Origin: Apostichopus parvimensis
Lineage: Eukaryota > Echinodermata > Holothuroidea > Aspidochirotida > Stichopodidae
Assembly: GCA_000934455.1 (NCBI GenBank)
Contig: KN888121.1
Location: 20,829-58,830 of the forward strand
Direction of reading: 5' to 3'
Length of the DNA stretch: 38,002 bases
Part shown: piece after piece, positions 22,102 through 34,100 of the stretch
Layout of the letters: each line of letters opens with the position of its first letter
Numbering within the stretch: the first letter of the stretch is position 1
The notes under the pieces: generated by a model
What the model was told of the DNA's origin: nothing
The model's database searches: none
The model's input: only the letters and a program-made list of their open reading frames with translations
Translations under genes and position numbers: made by a program

Positions 22102-25100
22102 GTAAGATCTAATACCGGATTTATCTTAGAGAGAGGGAGGGATGGGGACTGTGGTGGGTTATAGATGTAAGAGCAAGGGAAGGGTTACATGTTCATATTA
22201 AGATACAAGAAGCGGTATGAAAGACCTGCACTCAGGTATTATGATTTCTTATGTCGCATCACTTGCACACGCGCAATACCGAGTTGTAATGCAGGGGACG
22301 AAGGGAGAGCTTCGGGGGTGGGGTGGGGGTGGGGGAGTGCTGACTTTCGAAAATAAGGTAAAAATTTCTGGCATACTGATGGAATGCTATTTTGGTTGGG
22401 GCAGGGGGTCAATTGAATGGGGGTTTTTAAATTGTAGTTGAATGCACGTCAAATTTTATTGGGACTTCATATGAAGCTCTATGTTCCTTAGACTCACCCA
22501 TTCATACATTTTGAACTGGAGAATGGATACCCTGCAACTTTCATGTGATTTGAAAACAGGTTCAAGGTTTACGTCTTTCCTCTTCCATTACAGGCACGGT
22601 TGTCGCGTTGGATAAGTGTCAGTCACCGCAATATTTGCAATTGGGAAAAAAAGGAGTGATATCCTGCAACTATCCTGGTGGTTTCTATGGTGTATTTTGG
22701 TACAACTCGAGCAATTTGACTAGCAATGATCGATCATTTATATCCCTTAGAGAAGGCATGATATCTGTACCCGGACATGATTCCGGAGAATACGGGGTTC
22801 ACCCTGATGGATCTCTAATGATCAAGAAAGTTTCCACCCAACATAATCATGTTTTCGCAGTATCGACATTGGCGACTACAGATGATGATCCAATCGTTGA
22901 ATATGTTCATGTAGTTGTCTATGGTAAGTCGATTTCTTTGATAACGATATGCATTAATTCTTTTGCATGAGTTTATTGTTGGTGGTTGTATTTACAAATA
23001 TAATAAAGAAGAAGACAATATATTATCTATAGGCTTTCATAAAGAGGAAGAAAATAAAACATAACAGTAGTCAAATCTTCCTTCAATTAGCATTGTGCAA
23101 TAATAAAAGGAACGTCTAAACTCTTCATACTTTATAATAGTCTTTCTTGGAGTTATATAGTGCTTTTAACATATGTCTGAGTTTTTGCAAAAATGCATTA
23201 GCTTAGCAGCTGGTCGATCTACAGCGATTTTCTTACGAAGAAAAAAAATTTTCCTGTTGAAAATAGAAAAATTTATAAGGGTATTTCTGCATAGGACAAT
23301 AACATAAGATCCAATGTCTTGTTAAATGTTGACAACATCTGAAAATTGATACTTTTAACACCTAACAAGAAAATTAGAAGTTTTTCTCAATCCACCAAAA
23401 CATGTTTCTGATGTCTCCTCAAATCTTCCACATAAAGAACAAAAAGCAGTATGCTTTTATTGAAACGATAAAGAAACTGCTACTAATGTGTCGAAAATTG
23501 ATTTCAGTAAAACAGTTGATTCGCAATTGCAATGAAAGTAGCATAGCGAGTAACTTAGAGTAAGCAGTGATCTGTAAATGATTCTTGAGCAGGTGGAATC
23601 ATTATTCCATAATTCAATATTTCCCATTTAAGAGTAGTGTTTAAGTTTTCTGTAAGAAATACATCAGAAGTAAGCTTTAATTTTGATCCTGACGTCTCTT
23701 TGTCGACATTCCATGAAAAGAGAACGTCTTACATCAACACAAACCATATCCGCATTATCCATCGAAACACTGGACCGAACACAAGGAGTTCAGAGTTTGA
23801 AGTAAAGAGGTAGAGCGCAATGCGAGGTAGAATCCACAAAAGAAAGAAACAATAAGTGGTCCAACATTTCAACTTCGGCTTGTTAGGGCTCGGTGAAACA
23901 CGTGCCTGTTCGATAAAGCTCCGAAACTTTTGCTGTGCATTTCTCTTGCACCTGCAAATCATTCAAAGTCTAAATAATCTAACTAATATCTTTGTAAGGG
24001 ACACGCTACAGTTTACATTTCTTATTGTTATAGAAATTATTCGCAAAGTATGGCCCACAAGATGTTCAATTAATTAGCAGATTTGCTGGACCAGCGTGAA
24101 TTGCTTGAGTTTGAAAAGAGCTTTAACAGTGAATACCGGCTTCACTGTGACCTTTATTGTTGGCAAACCCAACTAATTAATATAAAACCATATCAATAAA
24201 GCTTATATTTTCTGGTTGGACAATATTGTTTTAGTTCGTCTTTTGTTTTACAATTTGCAGACAAACCACATGAACCGTACCCAACCATTGATGCTGCTGG
24301 ATGTGACCAGAAATCATGCTTTTTAGAATCAAACGTTGCTCCAAGTTTAAGTTGTAGTGTTTCACGAGTAGGTGAAGTATTATATGATTTGTCTTGGATG
24401 TTAAGAACTAACAGTGGGGATGAACAGTTCTCTTCTCAGTCAAAATCTGTATCAAATGATGTCGATGAATTAAAATCTTACCATGCTGTTGTGGATATTT
24501 CGTTAAAACCCTCTCTCTCGTTACGTTTATTCGTCTGTGCAGCGAGAAGCAATGTGTCTGAAGTAGGTAACGATGAATCTACGATACTGGTTAAAAGCGG
24601 GACACTGGAAGCATCTAGCGAACATCTGCTTGTAACTCCTAATGAAAGAGTGGTTATGAACTGCGGGGAAGATGTGTCATTCTTTGTATGGAAAAAAGTG
24701 GGTCAAACGGAAGAAATTATTGCATTTGGAACTAAAAGTATGAGTGAAGTTATGATGCCTGATGGATTCACATTGCAAAATAGCTCTCTGGTCATAAACA
24801 CGGTTGGAAATCCTACCTTGGGCGAGTACACGTGTGTTTATGGCACTGACGGTGTAACAACGAAATTTACATCAATTGATGTAACTTTTCAGGGTAAGAA
24901 CTACATTAAAATGCAAGAACTTCCCCATAACTATTTTATGTGCAGGTTAAATTGTATGTGGTATGCCATTTGACGTAGTAAACCTAAACTGATCGAATAT
25001 ATTTGTTGTTTTGATTTGGAATTGAAGGAGAAGCGTTGCAAATAAAGGGACAGTGTTTAATAAAATCAACGTGTAAATAATGTACTTTTACTTTGTATGA

Positions 25101-28100
25101 GGTGTAAAGTTCTTGATACTGATTTGACATACCGTTGTATATCATTCACATGCATGTTTGGGCTACTGTGAACCTATTTATCATAGGTGTGTTGATTTTT
25201 TATCTGGAGATGATGTCAACTTGTATCTGGAATTGTTGATGTTCATATTTTGACCATTTCTATTGGTATTTCAGAGGAGGAACGACGAACAGGTTTGATT
25301 GTTGTTGTTGTGTTATTTGTGTTGATGAGTTGCATCGTCGTACTTCTGATCATGTTCCGCCGCCGCCGACTTCAAGGTAATGTATTGAATAATCACAAAT
25401 ATCAATCTAACTCTGAAGTATCTAATATACTTATGTTTAATTGATTCTGTTCAGGTTTTTTTTTTTTTTTGCAATCAGACTGTTGTCGACGCTGACTTAG
25501 ATAACTCTAGAGGGTGAAATCATTTCCCCCTATCATGAATCTCTGATAAATGGATTTATACTTAAAATACTTCGAAGCCATTGCAATCTGTGACTCCTGA
25601 ATATCTGTTCAGCTTCTCCTATAGCTCCACCAACGGCTGGTCCATGTTCTCATTATTTATATGACATTATGTTAACTCCAACTTGTAGCATGAGGTGTGG
25701 GATGGTGGTTTTCCATTGCAACAATAGGGCATCTCCTACATATTACATTCCCCGTACACTTTTGGTAAAGCTCACGCAGATGCTCTTTATGACTTTTCAA
25801 CCCTCCCTGGTATAGAATTCTTGAAATGCTTTCATGTGATACCTGTTCTACCATGTGTGTGGAATCCTACCTACAAACCTGGTTAGCACCTACTTTCTAG
25901 TGAACGTCGTGTTTCAATTAACTGTATTTGGAACGCAGAACTATATTTCATTGTTGCACTACAAATTAGAGCAGTTTGCGGTGTGGCTTTGGTGAAAAAA
26001 ACAACCACCAGAATAAAACCACCTAAATGTAGGGATGTAAGCCAAATGGATCCAGAATATTATTAGAGATCTTGGTGAAAACAAACTCTTACAGGAACAA
26101 CAGATTTCAAATTAGTTTCATATTGTTCTGATCAAAATGTGAATACTCTAACCTATTTATGCTGATTAAACGTGTTTGTCACTCTCCACACTTCATAACA
26201 ATATATTGCAATATAGCAGTTATAACAATACACTTTTGTAAATTACCATGGCATTAATCTTGTTACAATCGGGTGAATTCACTTCTCGCAAGTAGTCTAG
26301 GGAGAAAATAAGGAAAGGCTAACAATTTTACTAAGATTGAATCCATTGGATGAATATAACTTGATAATAGCATGTAATTAGACTTTGGTACCTATCATGG
26401 ATTTGTTCAAGCTATTGACCAGCCAACATGTCAACGTAACTTATTCTTTGGAACACACCGTCCAAATCAGACTCTACCCAACGATGTACGTTATTGAGAT
26501 GAAAACAGATTAAACAGATCATTCAGATTCATCAGATTAAACAGATTAAACAGATGAACAGATGAAATAGATGAAACAGATTAAACAGATTTAACAAATG
26601 AAATAGAGGAAATAGATGAAACAGATTAAACAGATTTATCAGCTAAACATATTAAACTTATTGAACAGATTAAGCAGATAAAACATATGAAATATATGAA
26701 ATAGATTAAACAGATCAATCAGATTAAACAGATTATATATATAAAATAGATAAAATACATGAAATAGAGGAAATAGATGTAATGGATTAAATAGATTAAA
26801 CAGACTAAGCAGATTAAACAGATTAAACAGGTGAAATAGATGAAACAGGTTCAACAGATCAATCAGCTTAAACAGATGAAATTTATAAAGTAGATACAAT
26901 AGATTGAATAGATTAAACAGATTAATCAGATTCAACATATTAAATAGATAAAATAGATAAAATAGATGAAATTTATAAAGTAGATACAATAGATTGAATA
27001 GATTAAACAGATTAAATAGATTAAACAGATGAAACATTAACAAGATTAAAGTGGTATTTTAATGTTTACATACATGATCATCCTGACATAATATAGGCAA
27101 CTACATTTCTTTTCCTTCTAAACATTTTTTAGTCACGCCCATTTAGCCAAAGTCACGTTTTGACTGTATACCTATTATCAGTGAGATTATAGTCAATGAG
27201 ATGATCACTTTGTACATGTATGCATCATTACATTCACATAAAGAGTGATGCGGGTCATTTCTTTAGATCAGAGTTCAAGTTGTCAATGCAGTTCCCGTGA
27301 AAACGAGTGACTCATATCCCACGGTCTCAGGCGTCAAGTTATATATATAACTATATACGATCTTACCTAACGTACTCAGACTGCCTGATATGCCGTTTGA
27401 AGCGTGTGTCTTTAATTATTAATATTTATATTTTCGCTGTTAGAACTACAGCTTGCAATACTCAGAAGAGTAACACAGTTTATATCTTATCCGCAACAGC
27501 GAATAATTCCAAAGATCGTCAGGGTACAACATCATCAAAACAACAGCAGCAACAACAGCAACTACTCAAACCTATGAACAAGGTGTCAGAAGAAGAATTC
27601 AAAGGTATCTAAGCTATCTATATTTAGTTGATTAATTCACGGATTATTTACAACTTTCAATCACTTTGCATTTAATTTTGACTTAAGAAGCGATGCGTTC
27701 TCAGTTTGTATCATAAAGTTTCCTATACTGCACCTGCATATAAATTTAAGTTAAAGTGACCCAGAATGAAATAGAATACGACTGTAAGACTATTACTCAT
27801 AAATCGACCTTGTTCTTTCATTTGAAGTTATAATTTCGAAAGACCAAACTCGAGATTTACACGATGAGATAGTGAAGAGGTTGAAGGAAGCATCTGAAAG
27901 ACAGGTGAAAAACTTAAAAGAATATTACTTTACTTTCGATTCAGTGTAAATGAGAAATAAAGAAATCATGTACCTAAGCTTGATGTTCTTCTGTCAAACA
28001 ATAACAGTTGGTAGAAGAATCTGAAAATATGTGGCATTGAAAATAAGGGTGACCGATGCATAGATAGTTATCTTCATTGTTTCATTCTATTTTGCTTTTA

Positions 28101-31100
28101 ACTTTCAAAATAAAACAATAGGTAATATATACTAAGTTCGTATATACATCTAACAAGTGCTTGCCCAAAATGTTAACCGTTCAGTCATGACTTAATTCAT
28201 TATGTTTCAAACAGCGACTTCACGTATCTTTGACTTTCAGTGAGTTAAAACTCTGGTTTACTCTCTATATACTTGTTTCTGTTGAAGCAAATGATATGTG
28301 ACATTTTAAAACAACGAATTGCCTGCATCTAGTGTCCACTTCATTTAAAAAGTTTCAAACTCTACAGAAGAACACTGCAGAGAGGATTAACACTATTTAA
28401 TATAGATACGATTTAACTGATTAATAATTGTGTAAAATAATGGACTTTGTAATCATACACGAATATTACATAACTATGTGTAAATTTGTATGTGTATTTT
28501 TTTAGTACAGAGGTGAGTTATGTTCCTTCGGTTGCTGTTCGTCTCCATTGCCAATTAGCCTGTTGATAATGTTTTGAGGTTCCTCATTCATGTTTGCTTA
28601 AACTTAATATGTAGTTAATTTCTTGAATAGGTTGACATTCAACAGATTGTACTTCAAGACAGCTTCAAGTCAGTTGAAGATAACGGTGTAGCTATTAATC
28701 TAATCTCTGGAGCAGTTTTACCTCCGCTTCAAACTTTGAAAACATTGGGCATTGTAAACAAGAAATGGCAGCAATTGGACTTAACCGAATGGATAAATAT
28801 CCTGAAATATGCCTGTCACGGACGTAAACCAACCAAGATCAAGTAAGCATAGTTATAATGAACAGTAGACTATTATTCAGGTTGTCTGAGAAAGAATTAC
28901 ATTACACAACAAAAAATGATATTTAAAACAAGAATACTTGAAAAACCTCTTTGGGGACTTAATAATAAGATTAATGGACCCTTTTAGTGTATCTAATTAC
29001 AACAAACTGACGAACTACTACCATTACTTGTCACAGGATTGAAAGAATTCTGCTGCCGTTTGAATTAAAGAACAAGTTGAGCACGTTACAGCAGAAGCCA
29101 CGTGGTAAGAATGCAGTTTAATAAAGAACTCTTTACAAACAAATCTTTACAAGTAACTGTTGATGAGGTGAAATGTAGTTGTGTAAATGATTGCAACTAC
29201 ACGGTTATGGACAACTAAGATTGCGAAAGATTGAGATTTGTTCACGACTTTATCTAAAACCCTAAAGGCTACTTATTTTTCACGACTGGGGGTAGGGGAG
29301 CGAGTCATTTGAGGTTAACAATCAGATTGAAAGATTCAATTAAAATTGCTGTTGAACTCTGGACTGGATAAACACAGTCTCATTCCATTGTTTAATCAAT
29401 AAATGGTCTCAATCAGGAAAATTGCTTTCATTTTTCTTCAATTGATATTTTCGTAATATAATTTTTCAGTATCTAGTTATGGGTTAAAAATTTTGTTTTT
29501 TTCAGACTCTAGTAGTACTTTAAAGATAAGCTTGGATTTTTATGTTAACCTGGGTGCAACTCGGATGGATATCAGATCATTAACAAATTTAAAACTACGT
29601 TCTCGAAAGATCAATGCATCTTCCATTTGCTTCTTTTCTTCCTATTGTTAGCATATAGGCAGTACACCTACAGTTGACGACATGCACAGTCCCATGTGAA
29701 AGGGAGTTTTCACAAATATGAGTTGTGAACAGGGCGCCAGTAAATTTAGGGGGTACTAAAGGAACGTCAAGAAGAATATTACTTGTGCTACAAATATAGA
29801 TGGCACAATTCATCTGTTTAATCGATAATTACTAAGTTCATCAATTATCGTCCTCAAAAATTAAATTAGTGATACATGTCCGAATGCAGTATAGACAAAA
29901 CGGTCTTTTACTAAATGTTTTACATGTTCAAGTTTTCATAGATACAGACTAACGAAAACTCTTTTTACGGTCTCTTTCAGTCGAGTGGCAAACTGGTGTT
30001 ATATCCGCAGTACTGAGAATGAGTTACGTTAATGAGCAGTGGGAGGTATGTCCTGGTAACATTATGTAATATGAAGATATCATTTTTAAACACACTTTTA
30101 CATAGTAGAAGAAAAATAACATGGTCAATATCATTGGGTTTCACCTTAATAACACCCTTCAAGTTCTTACGAAGGTCTTCTTGCATACATATCAAGGTAA
30201 ATAATGTGGACTAATCATGGGTTATTTGTTTATTCCCACAGAGTACTGGACAACGTCCTCTGAAATATGATGAATATGAAAAGATCGTAAGTATACATTA
30301 CTTAATAAAATATCTTTCAACCCAGTGCAAAAAAAGAATGTGAACAGAAGAAGTCAACAACACTAGATTCCATTCAACGACTCTCACATTTTTCAGGATT
30401 GGTCCAATCATATTTTACCTCTGGGAATGGTGAGGGCGGTTGTATCACGGCTTTTCAGAAGATATATTAGACAGAACAGCAATATAAAGACATAACGTTT
30501 GAGTTCTGTATTAAACTTTTGTGTGATTGCCGTTGGCTAACAGATACTGTACAATTAGCTTCTTCACAAAATACGAACTGTAAAAAGTAAATAAATACAC
30601 AGAAGTAAGTTCATTTCCAATTTCAGGAGAAAAAAATTCATGCACGTTTTCTCTCCGTGTTAGGTTTGCATGATCTGTGTAATTGGGTGATTATATTGAA
30701 CTTCATGTCTTACACTTGTATTACAGGAAGAGAAGGCAAATGAAGAAGTGGTAAGTAAAAAGGTAGATTTATTATCCCATTATAAGGGGAAATCATGCAT
30801 GTAACTTTCATCAGATTAATTTATCAAATTATTCTACAAACAGGGATGATTCTATAGATGTTGTGGTAAATTTGGTAAAAATATCAAAGAAAAGAGTGTA
30901 CGTCAGACTTAAATGTAAGGATTTGTATATCTTTATACAATTGGAAATGTGTGTCCCACTTTCTTCTATTAAATTATGTGATCCATAATATTTGGGTTGG
31001 ACGAGATATGGGTTTTTTAGTGTATAAATCAATACACTTCTGCCGCTATCTCGTTTTTCCTTTCCACAAATTGATGTGATCTCAAGAGACTCCAGGGATG

Positions 31101-34100
31101 GCAGTTGACTGGTTGGCTGGTCTGGCGGGCGTTAGTCCTCCTCCTCCCCCCCCCCCCCTCTTGGCCTTGCTAAAAGACGGCTTTGAAAAATATTATCGAG
31201 CAAAAATAATCTTCATAAACTAAAAACAATTTGGCTTTAACTAGTCAATACTTGATCAGGCTTATATTTACACAACGAGCATAGCTTCATCACACATCGG
31301 TACTGCCGTAAAATAAATGCCCGTTTTAAAACCGGACTTAATTAAAAATAATTAAATAATTAAAATTATCGTCGAATGATCTCTTTTTGTTACACATGCA
31401 TACTTGATAATAGATTATTTTCTCAAAATTTTAATGAATACCTTTTGTAACCGGACATGCCTACACTACCATACTTAGTTTCCACCCTGTCATACTTAAT
31501 ACCATCCTTAGTGTACGTTAACTTTAAACCTTACTTATTTGCTTGTTACACAAGCCGTCGAAGTTTTGTTGGAATGAGTCGAAATATGTAATCATAATAT
31601 TGGAGGAGATAGAAGATATTTTGAAATAACCAAATGTCGTACTTTAAAGTCGACGTTTTGAGATTAAAGGACGTAATTTTGAGGAAATGTTTGAAAGTTT
31701 GAGGTAAAGTCGTTTAAATTTGCAGAAAAAAAACAGTCAAAAGTTTGAGAATATAGAAGTTTGATATAAAATAGTCGAAATTTTGAAATATAACTTTGGT
31801 AAGAAATCAAGCAAGAGGTAAACAAATTCGATGAGATCGTCATTTTGAGATGAAAAACAGAAATGTTTGGTATTACAACTTAGACTTCCGAGAAAAAAGC
31901 TGAAATAATATGAACAAAAGCGAAGTGTAGGGGGTAAAGCAGTCACAATTTAAAAGATAAAATGTTGAAGTATACCATCTGAAGTGGCCTAACGAAGCAT
32001 CAACAAAAGTAAACTTAGTCTAGCAACGGTACCTAAACTGGCAACTGGTTATGATTCTCCCCTCCCATCCAACTGCCCGTCTTTTTGATAGCGCCCCTAT
32101 ACGTACCTCACTGTCCGTTGCTGTTAAGTTTGCCTTTGACTTCACAAAGGAAAAACTTCGAGAAATCTCGGTCATAGTCCCCCGTTCTAAAATGGGATCC
32201 ACCGTTCTTGGACTCACGCGTAAGAGGTAGTAAACTTAATGTTATGCCTTAACTGGTTGTATTCTATGACACGTGATTCCATTACATTACCTGAAAATTG
32301 CAACAAATTAATTTGTTACCGCAACTAGTATTTTTAGGTGTAACTGTGTGTAGTAAAGTTGGTTAAGATGTAAATTGCTGTGTAGGCAAGCAATAAATAC
32401 CTGTTATGTATTTGCTATGCGTAGGAAAAAGTTATAATTGCTGCTATAAAATATATACTGTTGATTAACACAGAGTGACACCATGGAGCTATTACCGAAT
32501 AGCTCAATGGTGACACGAACCTTAAAATTCATTACTACATGGTTAGAGATATAAAATCACAGGAGTCTGCGGTAACTTTATAGAAAAAAAAGCAATTGGA
32601 AGAATTAAGTGCTAGCATATATACACTATGAAGCATTGTCTACACACCTGTAATATTATTTGTGATTCTCGATTGGTGTAGACTGTATAAGATGTGTTAG
32701 CAATCCTTTGTCTCAGAAATAACACATTCGCATTTCCTGATCAAGGAGTTGAACCACATATAAGTTTAAGAGTTAGAGAGGAACAACGTTGCTCATTGAA
32801 AAGAGTGATATAAATCCTCTGATAAGTCTAGAGAGTCTGATCAATGAGTGAATTCTCCTTCAATCTGTAGAATAAATTGTGTTGGGAATATTTGCAGAAA
32901 TTATTCTAAATGTTGGAGGGATTCACAAATTATATTTACATAGAAAAAAATGTTGTATCAATCCTAATTTTACGACAGTCGAAGTACAAACAAATAGTGT
33001 GTGTGGGAGGGTGGGGGTAGGGGTTGTTACAAATTATAACTTTAACAACTGATTTGTATTAACTATAAACGTAGACGGGAGGGGAGGGGAGCCGACTGGG
33101 GCCTGGGAGCAAACATGATTGGGGATGCCGTCATTGCCCTCCCCAACCCTCATGCCCTCCCCGCCCCCTTGATGTCGCCACTTCGGTTATGACTTTAAAT
33201 GGTAGATATGTTCACAACAAGGTAGTCTGGTTACCATAGTGAATTTCATGTGATAACACGGTAGAACACCGTTCATAAACTCATGCGATTGCAACAATGT
33301 TAAGCTGAAAGACATTTGAGTTAGATCATTTTAGAATTCATTGTTTGTGTGGACTTAAAATGCAATGTGAATTATAGAATAACTCAAATCAGATCGTTAC
33401 GCACGGTTTCAATGTTTATAATGTTTTCTTTTGCTACATAAACCAAGCTAAATGTTTTGGATCATGTTGATCATATTCCATATTTTAATGTTGTATCTGA
33501 TAATATTCTTACCCATTTGTTGCTTTTCAGACCGACCAAACAGAAGTGTAAGTCTTTAAACTGCGGTTCAATTATGTACCTTATCCGAACTGATAAACCG
33601 TGTTCTAGATTCATAGGTCACAACATAATATCTTATGTGTTGTAAACAATTTCAACAACTACAAGTATACCTCAATACAACTGTCGCCATCTGTGCACAA
33701 ACAATTAGCTACAGTAAAATTGTCGTATGTGAACATCAGTAAGCTATACAGTACTAATGTCGTTATTTGTGTACAATCAGTTAGCTATAATACAATTGTC
33801 GTCTGTGTACAATCAGTAAGCTATACAGTACTAATGTCGTTATTTGTGTACAATCAGTTAGCTATAATACAATTGTCGTCTGTGTACATCAGTAAGCTAT
33901 ACAGTACTAATGTCGTTATTTGTGTACAATCAGTTAGCTATAATACAATTGTCGTCTGTGTACATCAGTAAGCTATACAGTACTAATGTCGTTATTTGTG
34001 TACAATCAGTTTAGCTATAATACAATTGTCGTCTGTGTACAATCAGTAAGCTATACAGTACTAATGTCGTTATTTGTGTACAATCAGTTTAGCTACAATA

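Noticed and set aside
25672..25854. Minus-strand frame, and a plus-strand CGMVVFHCNN stretch suggestive of a THAP zinc finger
   Set aside because: Too short and lacking the remaining conserved residues; lies in a receptor B intron.
26639..27043. 134-codon minus-strand open frame rich in LFNLFN
   Set aside because: It is the translation of the 9-bp satellite; open only because the repeat lacks stops in that frame.
33693..33971. 92-codon open frame
   Set aside because: It is a translation of the 76-78 bp minisatellite.
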